From positions 17,538,205 to 17,602,204 of the forward strand of contig OX291558.1 of assembly GCA_946406115.1 (NCBI GenBank): DNA of 64,000 nucleotides, given 5' to 3'. Below the pieces are notes generated by a model, which did not search any database, had not been told where the DNA came from, and was given only the letters and a program-made list of their open reading frames with translations. Positions 1 through 11,700 of the stretch are shown piece after piece. A program made the position numbers and the translations under genes. Every line of letters begins with the position of its first letter. The first letter of the stretch is position 1. The stretch is from Apoda limacodes. Taxonomy: Eukaryota > Arthropoda > Insecta > Lepidoptera > Limacodidae.

Positions 1-134
1 AAGATTATGAATTTATTGGATTTTTTTATGATTACTTTTATTTCAAAATGTCCACAATGTACACAGAATGCATTACCGCAGTGTAACAAAATATTGGCGC
101 TGTTAGTCTTAATCATCATCTCAGCCGAAAGAAG

Positions 135-411
135 TCTACCGCTGGACATTTGCCTCCCCAGAGATTTCCAAAGAAAACGGTTGGAAGCGGCCTGCATCCA
201 GCGTCATCCTGCGGCCATCGCTATGTCGTCTGACCACCTTGTGGGCGGTCTTCCGTCACTGCATTCGCCAGTCCGTGGCCTCCATTCGAGAAACTTTCGG
301 CCCCATAGACCACCAGTTCTACTTACTATGTGCCCTGCCCACTGCCATTTAAACTTGTTAATGCGCTGGGCTATGTCGGTAACTTTCGTTTGTCTTAATA
401 GTTTAATATAA
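135..411 (-). pseudogene. C-terminal fragment of an RTE-type LINE reverse transcriptase ORF
   Basis: The minus strand reads through motifs of the region behind the reverse transcriptase of RTE-like insect LINEs: KVTDIAQRINKFKWQWAGHI, then LEWRPRTG, GRPPTRWSDDI and RWMQAA. A stop codon interrupts the frame just before RWMQAA and nothing upstream of this region is present, so it is a dead 5'-truncated piece. The family call rests on motif recognition; the exact clade is not proven. It lies in what should be an intron, or the region between exons, of the lipase gene. Confidence 0.75.
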
Positions 412-821
412 CGAATGTCAGATCGACACGGACAGACGTGGCAGAACTATATGAGTTTATTTGTTTCACTAACTAAAAATGAAATGAAAACGTTGAGTTA
501 CATGTCAAGAATTAGGTAAATACTAAGTATGAGCTTGATACACTATATTATTTTGGTCAACGAGCATAAGTCTGTACCGTACGAAGAACAGTCGCACTGA
601 ACTCATAGTTCAAAAAGCTCACGCTCCATGCTATTTTGGACGCACTTCATTGTATTACGTCACTAAAGTGCTATACGCAATACAGGGATTTCAACGATGA
701 TTCATTTTATTCATTGATGATGTTTGATCGACACGGATCAGTCTGCATTGACTCTCATACAAATAATTCAAACTATTTAAGGTTCCTAATGATTCAGCCA
801 TTATATGCCCCACTGTAGGGA
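412..821. other. No feature recognised
   Basis: AT-rich sequence with only short chance reading frames. The words GATCGACACGGA occur twice (421 and 727 regions), which may be the remains of a repeat, but nothing can be assigned. Confidence 0.4.
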
Positions 822-1335
822 CATAGAGCTCTCCTTGATGGAGACTTAAGTTATAGTCCACCACGCTGGCCCAGTGCGAATTGGCAGAAGTTTGTCAAGT
901 TAGTGACCCCTCGATAGGCAGTTTTAAGGACGCCCATAAGGCCTCTAACTTGACTTACCGACTGCTAATATAATAATAAATATTTTTTGGACATTACGCT
1001 CAGCAGGACCAGACAAATACAAATACAGATATTTCCGTACAAATGTTCATCAGACAAATGTTTGTCTTGCGTGGGAATCAAATCTAAGCCCCTCGATTAT
1101 GCAGTCGGGTCACTACGCACGGAGCCGACAATATAATATGACAACAGCCAGGACCGACAGTTTAACGTGCCCTCGAAGGAAGCACGGAGCTCAGAAAAGT
1201 GTACCACTAGGCGATCACCCATCCGGATACTGACCACGGCCGACGTTGCTAACTTCGCTTATGGTTTCTGATAGACGACTACTGAGTCACGACCGCCTCT
1301 TATCACTTTGTGTGTCACGTTATACTGAATAATTA
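822..1335 (-). repeat. 5S-rRNA-derived SINE, interrupted by a younger SINE
   Basis: On the minus strand, about 1275 down to 1195 reads GCGAAGTTAGCAACGTCGG, then CGTGGTCAG and GGATGGGTGATCGCCTAG. These follow the order of the middle of animal 5S rRNA, including its internal Pol III control region. The non-5S tail ends near CCCAGTGCGAATTGGCAG (about 870-890), a segment shared with the copies near 57600 and 62090. The body is split by the insertion at 976-1129. Confidence 0.75.
976..1129 (-). mobile_element. tRNA-derived SINE nested in the 5S SINE
   Basis: The insert is flanked by perfect 9-bp copies of AATATAATA at 967-975 and 1130-1138, a target-site duplication. On the minus strand it starts with a degenerate tRNA-like head (GTCGGCTCCGTGCG and, further in, TTTGATTCCCACGC where a B box is expected) and ends with an ATTTAT-rich tail. 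It shares the TTTGGACATTAC segment with the insert at 2178-2343. Confidence 0.75.
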
Positions 1336-1916
1336 ATCTTTCAAATTTAATAAAGGGTTGGCTCAAAAATAAATGAATCAAGACTGGTGAATTAAATGTA
1401 AGTTATTCATGTCAAAATTTGCATGTTTATACTTTTATCCGTACGTAATTTAATGTCACTTTTTTGCGAGGTATTTAAAAATATACTTTTTGCACACACG
1501 AGCAGTCCATTAGGCGTGCTCTTAGTATGTCACGTACTGATTAGCATTTGCGTGTTGTAGTAAATAATAGATAAATCTTAAGATTCGTAAAAATGCGTCA
1601 AAAACAAAATTTACACTAATAGAAAATAAAATTATTAGCATGCTTATAAGTGTAATTATGGACTTCAAGAATAGAAAGTCATATAGATTTAACTATGTCT
1701 ATTCTATCTACTCCACTAACTAGCAGTGTTGTCAAAATGTACAAAAAACTAAGATTTACGTAATGTGTAAAGCAATTCTTTTTCCATCCCCGCTTATCAA
1801 CATATAGAGGAGATACTTTCCCCTTTTATATTTTCTTCTAAAATGTTAATCTATATTTTTATAGCAAGTGTAGTTATGTATGTGTGTACCTATTTTATAG
1901 CTGAAGTCTTATTAGC
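1336..1916. other. No feature recognised
   Basis: AT-rich spacer, probably intron of the lipase gene, without an open frame or repeat that I can name. Confidence 0.4.
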
Positions 1917-2365
1917 ATGGCAATCGGCAGGGAATTCATTCTCACACTTTTAAACCGAAATGATCGCGTACAGTGCAGTTTCAGAGAAACTTTCTTCCGC
2001 GAACGCTTGGGTTGTGGAGTGAGCCATCTGACAAGGTTTTCTCCAAGGACTACAGTATGGGGTTCTTCAAGAAAGAAGATTTCTAAAGGGTCGGTAACGC
2101 GCGAGTGATACTCCTGGTTTTGCATGCGTCCATAAGCTACAGTGACCGCTTACTATCAGGCGGACCGTAAGCTTGTTATAAATAAATATATTTGGACATT
2201 ACACACAGCGCCGTCTGGCCCCAAAGTAAGCAAAGCTTGTGTTATGGATACCAGACAACGGATACAAATACATACATTACTTTTTTTTTGTAAATACATA
2301 CATATCATACATAATTACACCCAGACTCAAGACGAACACAAAATTGTTTGCCACCTTAGTCATAT
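1917..2365 (+). pseudogene. LINE-A 3' fragment (jockey/CR1-like), split by a SINE
   Basis: Homologous to the last part of the 10726-12647 element, in the opposite orientation: GGCAGGGAATTCATTCTCAC, then GACTACAGTATGGGGTTCTTC, then the 3' UTR words ATCAGGCGGACCGTAAGC and TTTGCCACCTTAG followed by an A run (about 2363-2371). Frameshifts destroy the coding frame. The last 20 or so bases are separated from the rest by the 166-bp SINE at 2178-2343. Confidence 0.85.
2178..2343 (-). mobile_element. tRNA-derived SINE nested in the LINE-A tail
   Basis: Flanked by TTGTT at 2173-2177 and 2344-2348. Removing the insert restores the LINE-A tail AAGCTTGTTTGCCACC seen in intact copies. The insert contains TTTGGACATTACACACAGC, CCCCAAAGTAAGC and GGATACCAGACAACGG, typical words of a widespread lepidopteran SINE. 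The tRNA-like head expected at the right end is missing. Confidence 0.8.
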
Positions 2366-2585
2366 AAAAAAAAAGCTTCTGAAGAAAATGACTTTGACAT
2401 ATGAACAGGCGAATTGACTTCCAGACATAAGAAACGGGTAAGTTATCGAAATACGGAAACATAAAAAAAAAAGATTTAATTCCGCTCGAATGATGTCGAT
2501 GATCGTTTAAAAACTGAGTCTTGAGCCCGCTCTCACATTATTTTTACAAAAATTTCATATGGGTTAGTATGATCAATCATATTAC

Positions 2586-2772
2586 CTGAAATCCCAAACA
2601 ACGTCCATAGAAACAGTACTGATTTATAGTGTCTGCTTTAGCGAATAGTTCCTCTGCCGTGTGATTCTCGATTGGAAATAGGTCACCTGGTTGACCCCAC
2701 GACAGTAGTGTATTAATGTGATGCAAGCATGTTCCCAGGGATGCCAGTAACTGTCCACAAGATTCGATTTCT
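2586..2772 (-). CDS. Hsl: Hsl exon c
   Basis: 187 bases between TTTTTTCAG and CAG/GTAATATG (GT at 2585-2584). One base completes the codon left open by exon b. It encodes EIESCGQLLASLGTCLHHIN, then LLSWGQPGDLFPIEN, AEELFAKADTINQ and YCFYGRCLGFQ. The last motif is nearly invariant in hormone-sensitive lipases. It ends in phase 0. The next exon was not found in bases 1-2585. Confidence 0.9.
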
Positions 2773-5700
2773 CTGAAAAAATAAATTTATAGCAATACGG
2801 AACTTAGATGGTTTCACTTATATCATTCAATTCTTAGTTGGAATAACCGCTTGTATATAATGCAGGCATGTGTTCTGAGAAATTGGAAACGATGCTGATA
2901 TCTACTTCCTACCATCGCACTGCTATAAAAGATAGGTCCAGTCTTGCAACGAATTTATTCCTCAAAAAATATTATTTGGCTTGGACTATTGTACAAAAAA
3001 AATAATTAAAAATATCCACTGGTGTCGGCGCTAGTAGACATGAGCCTCTTGTCATTAAAAAAAAAATGTTTTCATATTATATTTTAGTACCTAGTGCTCA
3101 AAATATGATTTATAAATTAATATTACAAAAATTCGTGCTAAAAAATTATTCGTTATATTCGAAAAATTCGAAGGTCCTTATTAAAAAGCTTTAAGTCTGA
3201 CTTAGGGGGCGTAAAGCAGCTAACTTAAATAGTTTATGACTGGTGTTATAATATACAATATGTACTACATTTTTAAAATATACTTTGTACGTAGAGAAAA
3301 TTAAAAATATCTTAAGGCGGCGCTAGTAAACTGAAATATGCCCCTTAAATTATAGTATTGAGACACACATTTTACAAACAGCGTTATAAAAACAAAACAA
3401 AAAGTTCATGCAATACGAAATCGCGTGCAATATCTAGTTACTAATATTGCAAGACACAAGATAAACAAATCATCCTGCGTTCTACAAATGTTCAACACAA
3501 CGATCATAAATCATGTAAATACTGCATAGTCATCATTTGTGAACAGTAAATCTTTCGTGCAAGGGTAACAATCATGACTTGACAATATAGCAACTGGCGC
3601 CAATTTCGCATGAATAGTTTTACGTTTGGTGAACTAAGAAATAAACAATTTCGCAGATGAGGTAATATTAGTTTGTGATTGTAAGCTGAAACACGAGTTA
3701 TTAGGGATCTGCTAAGCGGCGCATAAAGCTGCTTACCAAGTGCAGAAAACTTTATATAGTGCGCATTATTTACAAAAATAATTCGAGATACTCGCTGAAG
3801 GATAAGGCAGGTCAACGCAGCCCATTATTTAAATATCTTTCTAATCGCACTAAATAAAAAAAAAATAGACAAGTGTGTGCCGTACACTTAGAGTTCCATA
3901 GAATGAGAATAATTGTGGATAACTGTAAACTTGTAAAATGTATTATTTAAAACAATTTTTGTTTAAAGTAAAAATTATATATTATACTGTATTTTTATTT
4001 AGATTTTTAGAAATCAGTTAAAAAGATGGGCAACACATACAATTTTTAACTTTGAAAGCTTATAACTAGCAAAGTGCGCACCTAACACTGGCGGTGCGTG
4101 CAAATGACTACGCGTAAAATCCCCCCTATACCCTCCCCCCCGTAACTTTTAAAATAAGAGAATGATTAAACCTAAAAAAAATGTATGATGTACCTTTCAT
4201 TCAATCAACTCAAATATAAAAATTAAAAAAAACATTTAATTTTTATAGATAATGGTACGAACCCCTTCGTGCGCGAGTGCGACTCGCACTTGGCTGATTT
4301 TTATTACATTACAGAACTGTATGGAGGTTTAAATTGGCCACTTTTTAGTGAAACTTCATCGGAATCTACGGAAACATGGCATAATTATAAAGCTTTGATA
4401 TACGGAGGGACGGACCTTACGAAACTAATAGGGATTTTGTTTCCGCCATTTTACTACGGTACCTTAAAATCATATACAGCTTACTTTCATGGAATTGAAT
4501 TATATCTTCTTTTTGATAGACAACACCTTTGTATATGAGCATAAACCCCATTCTCTTCATCGTCTGATCAGACAGGGATTCGGTGTACCTATGAGTCGTG
4601 GGCTATATCACGCAAATAAATATCATTTTTCGAATATATGTATGCTAATAACGTGTCTCTTAAACGCGGGCTGGACAAAAACTTAAACGATATTGAAACT
4701 AAAATTCAAACATAGATCAATCATAAGTTGCAACAATGATACATACAACAATGAACGTGAGAAAAGCAAAATTCTTACAAGTAGGTATGTTTCTAATAGA
4801 TAAATATGAGGATAGGAGTATAAATATAATTGGTAATTCCTACACTCAATATTGCATTACGATTCCAGTAGTTAGCAATGCCAAGAGATTGATATATATA
4901 AGCATATACCTCAAAGTAGGTATTTGATGACTAGGCGAATCCATATTAGGTACGTGAGTACTTATGGCCCAATATTTTCCACTTAATTGGTTAAAATTAA
5001 AATCTAGAAACAGAGGCTGTTAAAATTCAGTTGACAAAAAAATTAGAAATACAGTGTTCAAAGGTGCATCTGATGATAATTATTCCATACAAACTTAATC
5101 ACATTAAAATGCGGTATTATCATATATCACTATTTACCATAGGCACTAAAAGTATATTTTGCATCTTTAAAATGATACGTTATCAAATACCAAGATTTTT
5201 TATCTAATCAATCACATGTATGAATTCAGTAAAAACAAGTTATCTAACAATTAATTAGTATATCATGAATGATATACTTTATACAACAGGTAATAAATAA
5301 TTAAATATATGATGATAACATATTTTGAATAGTAAAATGTTTATAGTTATAGATTAATGAAATGAAGTTTGTATGGGCAAAATCTAAATTGGTTACACCT
5401 TAATAAAGATAAATATAATTAACAATAACGCAGATTGACAAATAACAATCTTTTAGATTTTTTGGTTTGAAACTATTTGTAATCTATTTGATTGTGTATG
5501 TGTCATTTGGTACTAAAATGAGTCAGGCTTCAACTAGGAGTACCAGACAATGGGTAAAAATATTTTTTTTTTTTTATAAATACATAGATATTAGATATTG
5601 AAATATTAAACTTGTAAATTCCTCAAAATCTAATGTCAAAAATATCTTACTTCACAAAATGTCCTTTTCGAAAAAGCAGCGCATCTCTGCCTGTACAAAC

Positions 5701-8700
5701 TTGTCGACTCAGTTTTAAACTGTGTAACACACACGAATCTACTACTGAGACGAAACTTCGGTAGCCGTTGCCTGGTGATGACGAGTCGAAATCGTACAGT
5801 GGCGCCACCTAAAACAATAGGAATGAATATAAGTTTCAAAACTAGAATTAGCAGAAAATTTAAATAAACTTTAAAATGGACGAATTCATGTATCTAAATT
5901 GCACATACATCTTGCACAAACCATGACTTTATGTTTTTAGACTAGACTGCTGTTGCTGCTTGGGATATCCCAAGACATTTTATGCCTAGAATATCAACAA
6001 AAGAAGTACTTGTTGAACATTGAGATAATATACACAAAAAATTATAAACAAACTTTACCTGAAGTATAAAATAATAGTTACTAAGTTGCGTGCCATAAGC
6101 GGGTAGGCCTTTATCAGCCAATAACTAAATAAACTGCAGCCCATACCCTGTAATTTCGTGAACTGCATATAGGTCTTTCAACTATGGTGTTAAACCATTT
6201 AAACAATTTGGGCATTGATATAACCAACGATGGTGCTGCTGTTATGAGTGGTGCTTATTCAGGAGTACAGAAAAGAAATAGAGGAACTAGCAGTTTATGT
6301 ACATTGCGCAGCACATATTTTAAATCTCGTCATCAATTATGCAGCCAGTAATTTCTCAAATCTCCAAGACACCTACCTGTTCTTTGGACATGGCGTCAAC
6401 AGATGGGACGTTCTTTCAACATTGACAGGTGAATCAAATGTCTCCTTGAAAATACTTAATCCCAGCAAGTTGGCACAAGGCACCAGTCTATTTAAGCCAC
6501 TAAGCTAAGGTTATGAAAGCTCTTAGAAATGTGACACTACACTAACCAGCAAAAATAAGGAAGAAATATATAAAGCAATCCATTTGGCAAAGGCTTTGAA
6601 ATCATTTGAATTTATCTTTCTGATGGTGATATTATCTAAAGTATTTTCTGAACTAAATATCAGTTTGCAACTACTACAAGGAAAACAGACAGACCTTGAG
6701 GAGGCTTTAAGCGCTCTCCAGGGAAGCAAGGAATCAATAAAGCTGATGAGAGGAGAATATCATCAAGTAAAAGAAGAAGCCATTTCTGTCGCCACGAAAC
6801 GGAAAATTGAGCCTCTATTTACACCAAAAAGGCAACCCAAAGTAAAGCAACACTTTGACGAACTTGCCGCAGAGCATCGGTTTTCCGACCGCAAGACGTA
6901 CTTCAGAGTGAATGTTTTCATATCACTTTTGGGTATAGTACAAAACCAAATAGATAATCGTTTTTCAGCTTTACAAAACATTGTGGATTTGTTTTCTGTA
7001 CTGTTATGCTGTACTGTTATTAATGAAGATATTGGACTATATTGGCAAGGCTCCTCCATGTTGATTTCAACACCATTGTATCTAGCTACCCAGAAGTTGT
7101 AACTGCTTTAACATTGTTCTTAACCTTATCTGTTTCTGTCACATCAGCTGAAATATCATTCTCAGCTTTGAAGAGGATCAAATCTTACTTAAGGACTTCT
7201 ATGGGAAAGGACAGGGTCTGCCATCTAGGAATGTTGGTTATCAACCATCATGAAGCATTAGCTTTAAATTCCCAAAAACTTTTATGTAATTTTGCAGAAA
7301 TGAAAACAAGGTAGCAGAAATTCTAACTATAGGATTTGTTTCCAAATTACAATTAATATTGATCATAATAAAAAAATATTTTAACTCACGGGGGCCTTTT
7401 ATTTTTTCTTGCAGTGACTTTAGACAAAAAATTTTGTTGATAATTAATACCATGGTTTCAAGTCTCATATCCATCAAGTTAAAGTTGTTGTGTAGATACT
7501 TAGTTAGGGCTTAGTTTTTGTCATTTGTCCACAAGACCCTTAGGGTTTAATTAATGCATCAAAAATGTCAAAATCACTTTTTTTCTTTTGACATTTTGCA
7601 CTACTAAAGTCGCACCATAAAAGTTTGCATATGTTGAAAAGTGATACTACATACTACATATTTACCATACTATTTTGTTTTTCTCAATCACAGTAGTGCC
7701 TCTCCCAGAAAAAAACTCTATAATTAAAATAAATATACTGCCTAACAAAAAGTGACAGGCAACCTTTGTTTTAAGCAGGTGCCAGAATGTCAGAAGTAAC
7801 TGCAGCTATTTGAGATATTGACCTAAGTCAAGTTGCTATATTTTTTTTTTTTTTTTTTTTCCCATTTATAATTTGCCATCAGTCGTAAGACTATAATCAA
7901 ATATGTTGGGATGCAGTTGACGTTTTTAGAAGTATGAGGCCAACGTCCCATATTCAATATTTAAGGCAGTTTGCCCTTTTAAATTTGTTGGGCTGGAGCA
8001 ACATTTTGGTGAGAGGATTAGGATGAACAGTGAGCTGATCCTTTTAGTTTATTTTGTAACGCTCTATTTCCTCAGAGATAGTTTGGATTTCAAGATGAGA
8101 GTGGATTTCCTTGTTCCGGGCATACCAGGGAGCTCCTGCAATCACTCTTAAAATTTTGTTTTGGGTTCTCTGTAGGCGCTCAACGTTTGACTTGCTTGCA
8201 GTGGACCACATTAGTATGTGAGGTCCAGATTGGTTTTATAACAGCATTGTAAATGAGCAGTTTGTTGGTCAGTGACAATACAGATTGTTTTCAGAGGAGC
8301 CAAAGGAGATTCCTAAAACGAAGGTTGATTTCGTCTCGCTTCTTGTTTATGTGGTCTCTCCATGTGAGCCGTTGATCCAAGTGGAAACCCAAGTATTTAA
8401 CACAATGAGTTTGAGGAAGTGTGTCTTCTCCTAGTTTAACTGGCGGACATAATCCTTTCCGTAAGGTGAATGTTATGTGGTTGGATTTCGAAGCACTTGC
8501 CTTTATTCTCCACTAGTTAGCCAAGTTAGTGTTATTTTGAGCTGGTTTTGCAGTTTGTGGCTCGCCTGTACGGGGTCCTTGTTACAAGAGAGAAAGGCTG
8601 TATCATCAGCAAAAGTGGCAACACTAATCATAGATGATAGTTGAGGAAGATCACACGTAAAAATGTTGTATAGCACTGGTCCAAGCACAGATCCCTGAGG

Positions 8701-11700
8701 TACTCCAGCTAAGATTTTTCGGAGAGTGGATCTGGATTCACCCTGCTTTACTTGAAACCATCTGTCAGCCAAGTAAGATTGAACAACAGGGAATATTGAG
8801 TGAGGCAAATATTTTTTTATTTTGCACAACAAGCCTCTGTGCCAGACTCTGTCAAAAGCCTGCTGAACATCCAAAAAAGCAGCTGAGCAGTACTCTTTCT
8901 TCTCCAGACACTGCCGAATAGTGTGGTAAACCCTGTGCATTTGCTCAGTTGTAGAGTGGTGTTTACGGAAACCAAATTGGTGGTGGGGAATGATGTCCAC
9001 TTCACTAAGGCATATGTTAAGTCTTAGGAGAAAGACTCGTTCCCAAAGTTTTGAGAGAACAGGAGTGAGGCTGATAGGCCTATAGGACGAAATTTCCCCG
9101 GCTGGCTTCCCAGGCTTGAGGATCATGGTAATCAGTGAGACTTTCCACAGCTGAGGGAAATAGTTTAGTCTGAAAATAGCATTAAACAGAATTGTAAGAA
9201 ACCAAATGCATTTCCTAGGCAAAGCCTTTAGAATCTGGGGAGTTATCAGGTCGTATCCAGGGGCTTTGTTCGGATCCATTGATATTAAGGGACATAGCTG
9301 AAAGTCCTGACTGAGGATTTGGTCTATCTCCTTATCATCATCACCAACAGGAGCGTTAGGTTGAAATACAGATTCTAGGTAGGTAGCAAAAGCTTCCGAT
9401 TTTTGATCATCTGTTCGTGTCCATTTATTACCAGTTCTGACTGGATGAGAAAACTGTTGGGGTTGTTTTGTATCTCTTGTTATTTTCCACAAATTGTGCT
9501 CTCCACGGCCATTAGGTGACATATTCTGCAGCTTTCTCTTCAATTTGTTCTTCAAAAAAAGTTGCTATATAAAAATATTATATACAATCGCATTGAGAAC
9601 CTTCTTCTTTTTCTTTCGTTGGCTAAGCATTATAAGTAGCTGCTCCCCCGAGAGCGACAAGGCGCCAAATTGGGCGTTAACAGGCTGAGGCTCCTTCAGA
9701 GTCTCGCCCAAAAAAGTCTGGTGAAGCAGTAATGACTGCAACTGCATAGTCAGTTTATAAAAAAAAAACAGCAAATAACGATGAGGCTGCAGTGCATTCT
9801 TTACCAAAACCAATAGCGAATTAACTCATGTTTAAACGTCCATTGGTTAAAATACTGTTTTTAGGTAAAAGTGATTGGTTTGATACTAATAATATTAAAT
9901 AAATCAGCCAATGAAAGTCTATAGTAGTTTTTTGTTCTGATATTTTGGATAAATGCTGGAAACTGACATGGTATACTTTATGGACTGGCCCTCTGTACAC
10001 ATTCATTTAAGGGAAGCTTATCTCTATTCAGAAATTTCTTCCAGCAGACCTTTACAGGAGATGAGAGATTAGTCTATTCAGGGGCACACCAATGTATTTT
10101 ATTTAGCTAAAATCTAAAGTTTTACAATAGGTAGGTATGTGATTGTTCACTTTTGTCAGAAATAATATTATAAGCAGGTAAAATTTGTTGGCATCTGTAC
10201 TAGTAATATACTGTGACTACTGTAAAAAAAAGAAAAAAATAGACATGTTCGACTGTGTTTTTAGTAGCTTACTAACTTATTTTTTTATTACCAAATAAGT
10301 GTTTCGGTACATATTGTATACTCTTTAGCTATCAAAGTATTGTATTATTACTTTAAATGGTTTATTTTACTACTTGCCAGCGCTTTTTCGCAGAAATTAA
10401 CATTGTTTACATTGTATTCATGATTCAAAAGTGTTCTAATAAATCTATTTGAATAAAGCTTGATTTGATTTGTAACACCGAGTTTTTGGTCATGCCCACT
10501 AGCAATTATTAGAGATATCTTATAAATATTAAATGTTTTGAGTCGCAATCACAGAACAGGATTGGTTATCAAGATAGTTTTAATGAGTTTAATATAGGGG
10601 CTGATGGTAAATTATAGCAGTCTATCGATTGTTCATATCACCACAGGAACAGCACTGGGTTTAATGTAAAATTTTAGTACTGCTTCTCATCACATAATGT
10701 CACTAGTATCAATGTGTAAGAATTATTTTTTTTTTTTTTTTTTTTTTTTTATACCACTAAGGTGGCAAACAAGCCTACGGTCCGCCTGATGGTAAGCGGT
10801 CACCGTAGCCTATGGACGCTTGCAACACCAGGGGCATCACTCGCGCGTTGCCGACCCTTCAGAAATCTAATAACTTCTTTTTTGAAGAACCCCATACTGT
10901 AGTCCTTAGAGAAAACCTTGGCAGGGAGCTCATTCCACAACCCAAGGGTTCGCGGGAGGAAGTTTCTCTGAAACCGCACTGTTCGCGACCATTTTGGTTC
11001 CAAAGTGTGAGAATGAATTCCCTGTCGATGGCGAGCGGTGCGATGGTAGAAAGTAGCCGTGGGCATCATTTCGAACAATTCCTCAGAACACAATCCATTG
11101 TACAAGCGGTAGAACACACACAGGGAGGCAAAGTCTCTCCTCAGACTTAATGGTTCGATACCGCAAGTGAGTTTGGGATCGTCGACAATTCTCACAGCCC
11201 GTCGTTGAACCGAGTCAAAAGGGCCAAGCTGGTATCCGGGTGCACCCGCCCAGAGATGGCAGCAGTACTCCATATGGGGCCGGACTTGCGACTTGTAAAG
11301 TAGCAACCTTTGCCCCGACGTGAAGTACTGCTTCGCTCTGTTGAGTACACCAAGTTTTTTGGACGCCAGCTTTACCTTGCCTAGCAAATGATCTCGGAAC
11401 TGAACATCGCTGGAGATGTCAACGCCAAGGATCCCAATGCTCTTGGAGATGGAGAGGGGAGTGTTCTGGAATTGTGGGACTACAGTGAATGGGGTTTTCT
11501 TAGCGGTGAACGCGCCGACTTGTGTCTTTGAAGGGTTGAATCGGACCAAGTTTTCCCGCCCCCAGTCAGAGACCTTGGACAGACCGATCTCGATTTGAGA
11601 CACAAGTTCTTCACGCTTTTCCTCCACAACGGAACGTGGGATGCTTGCACGGCCCGTGTAATAAGCGTCTCCAGTACTGTCATCTGCATAGCAATGTATG

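Noticed and set aside
7..411. 134-codon plus-strand frame at the window start
   Set aside because: The opposite strand carries LINE motifs (EWRPRTG, RWMQAA), so this is an antisense shadow.
976..1129. Functional tRNA gene in the tRNA-like heads
   Set aside because: A and B boxes are degenerate and no cloverleaf with a proper anticodon arm could be drawn here or at 43380-43460.
1195..1280. Functional 5S rRNA gene
   Set aside because: Only the middle of 5S is present, with substitutions, and it is joined to a shared SINE body. The same holds for the other 5S-like loci.
3504..3815. 103-codon minus-strand frame in the Hsl intron
   Set aside because: No recognisable motif, no splice context, AT-rich composition; probably chance.
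5636..5839. 67-codon minus-strand frame
   Set aside because: It is the wrong frame over Hsl exon b; the correct frame between AG and GT gives the lipase sequence.
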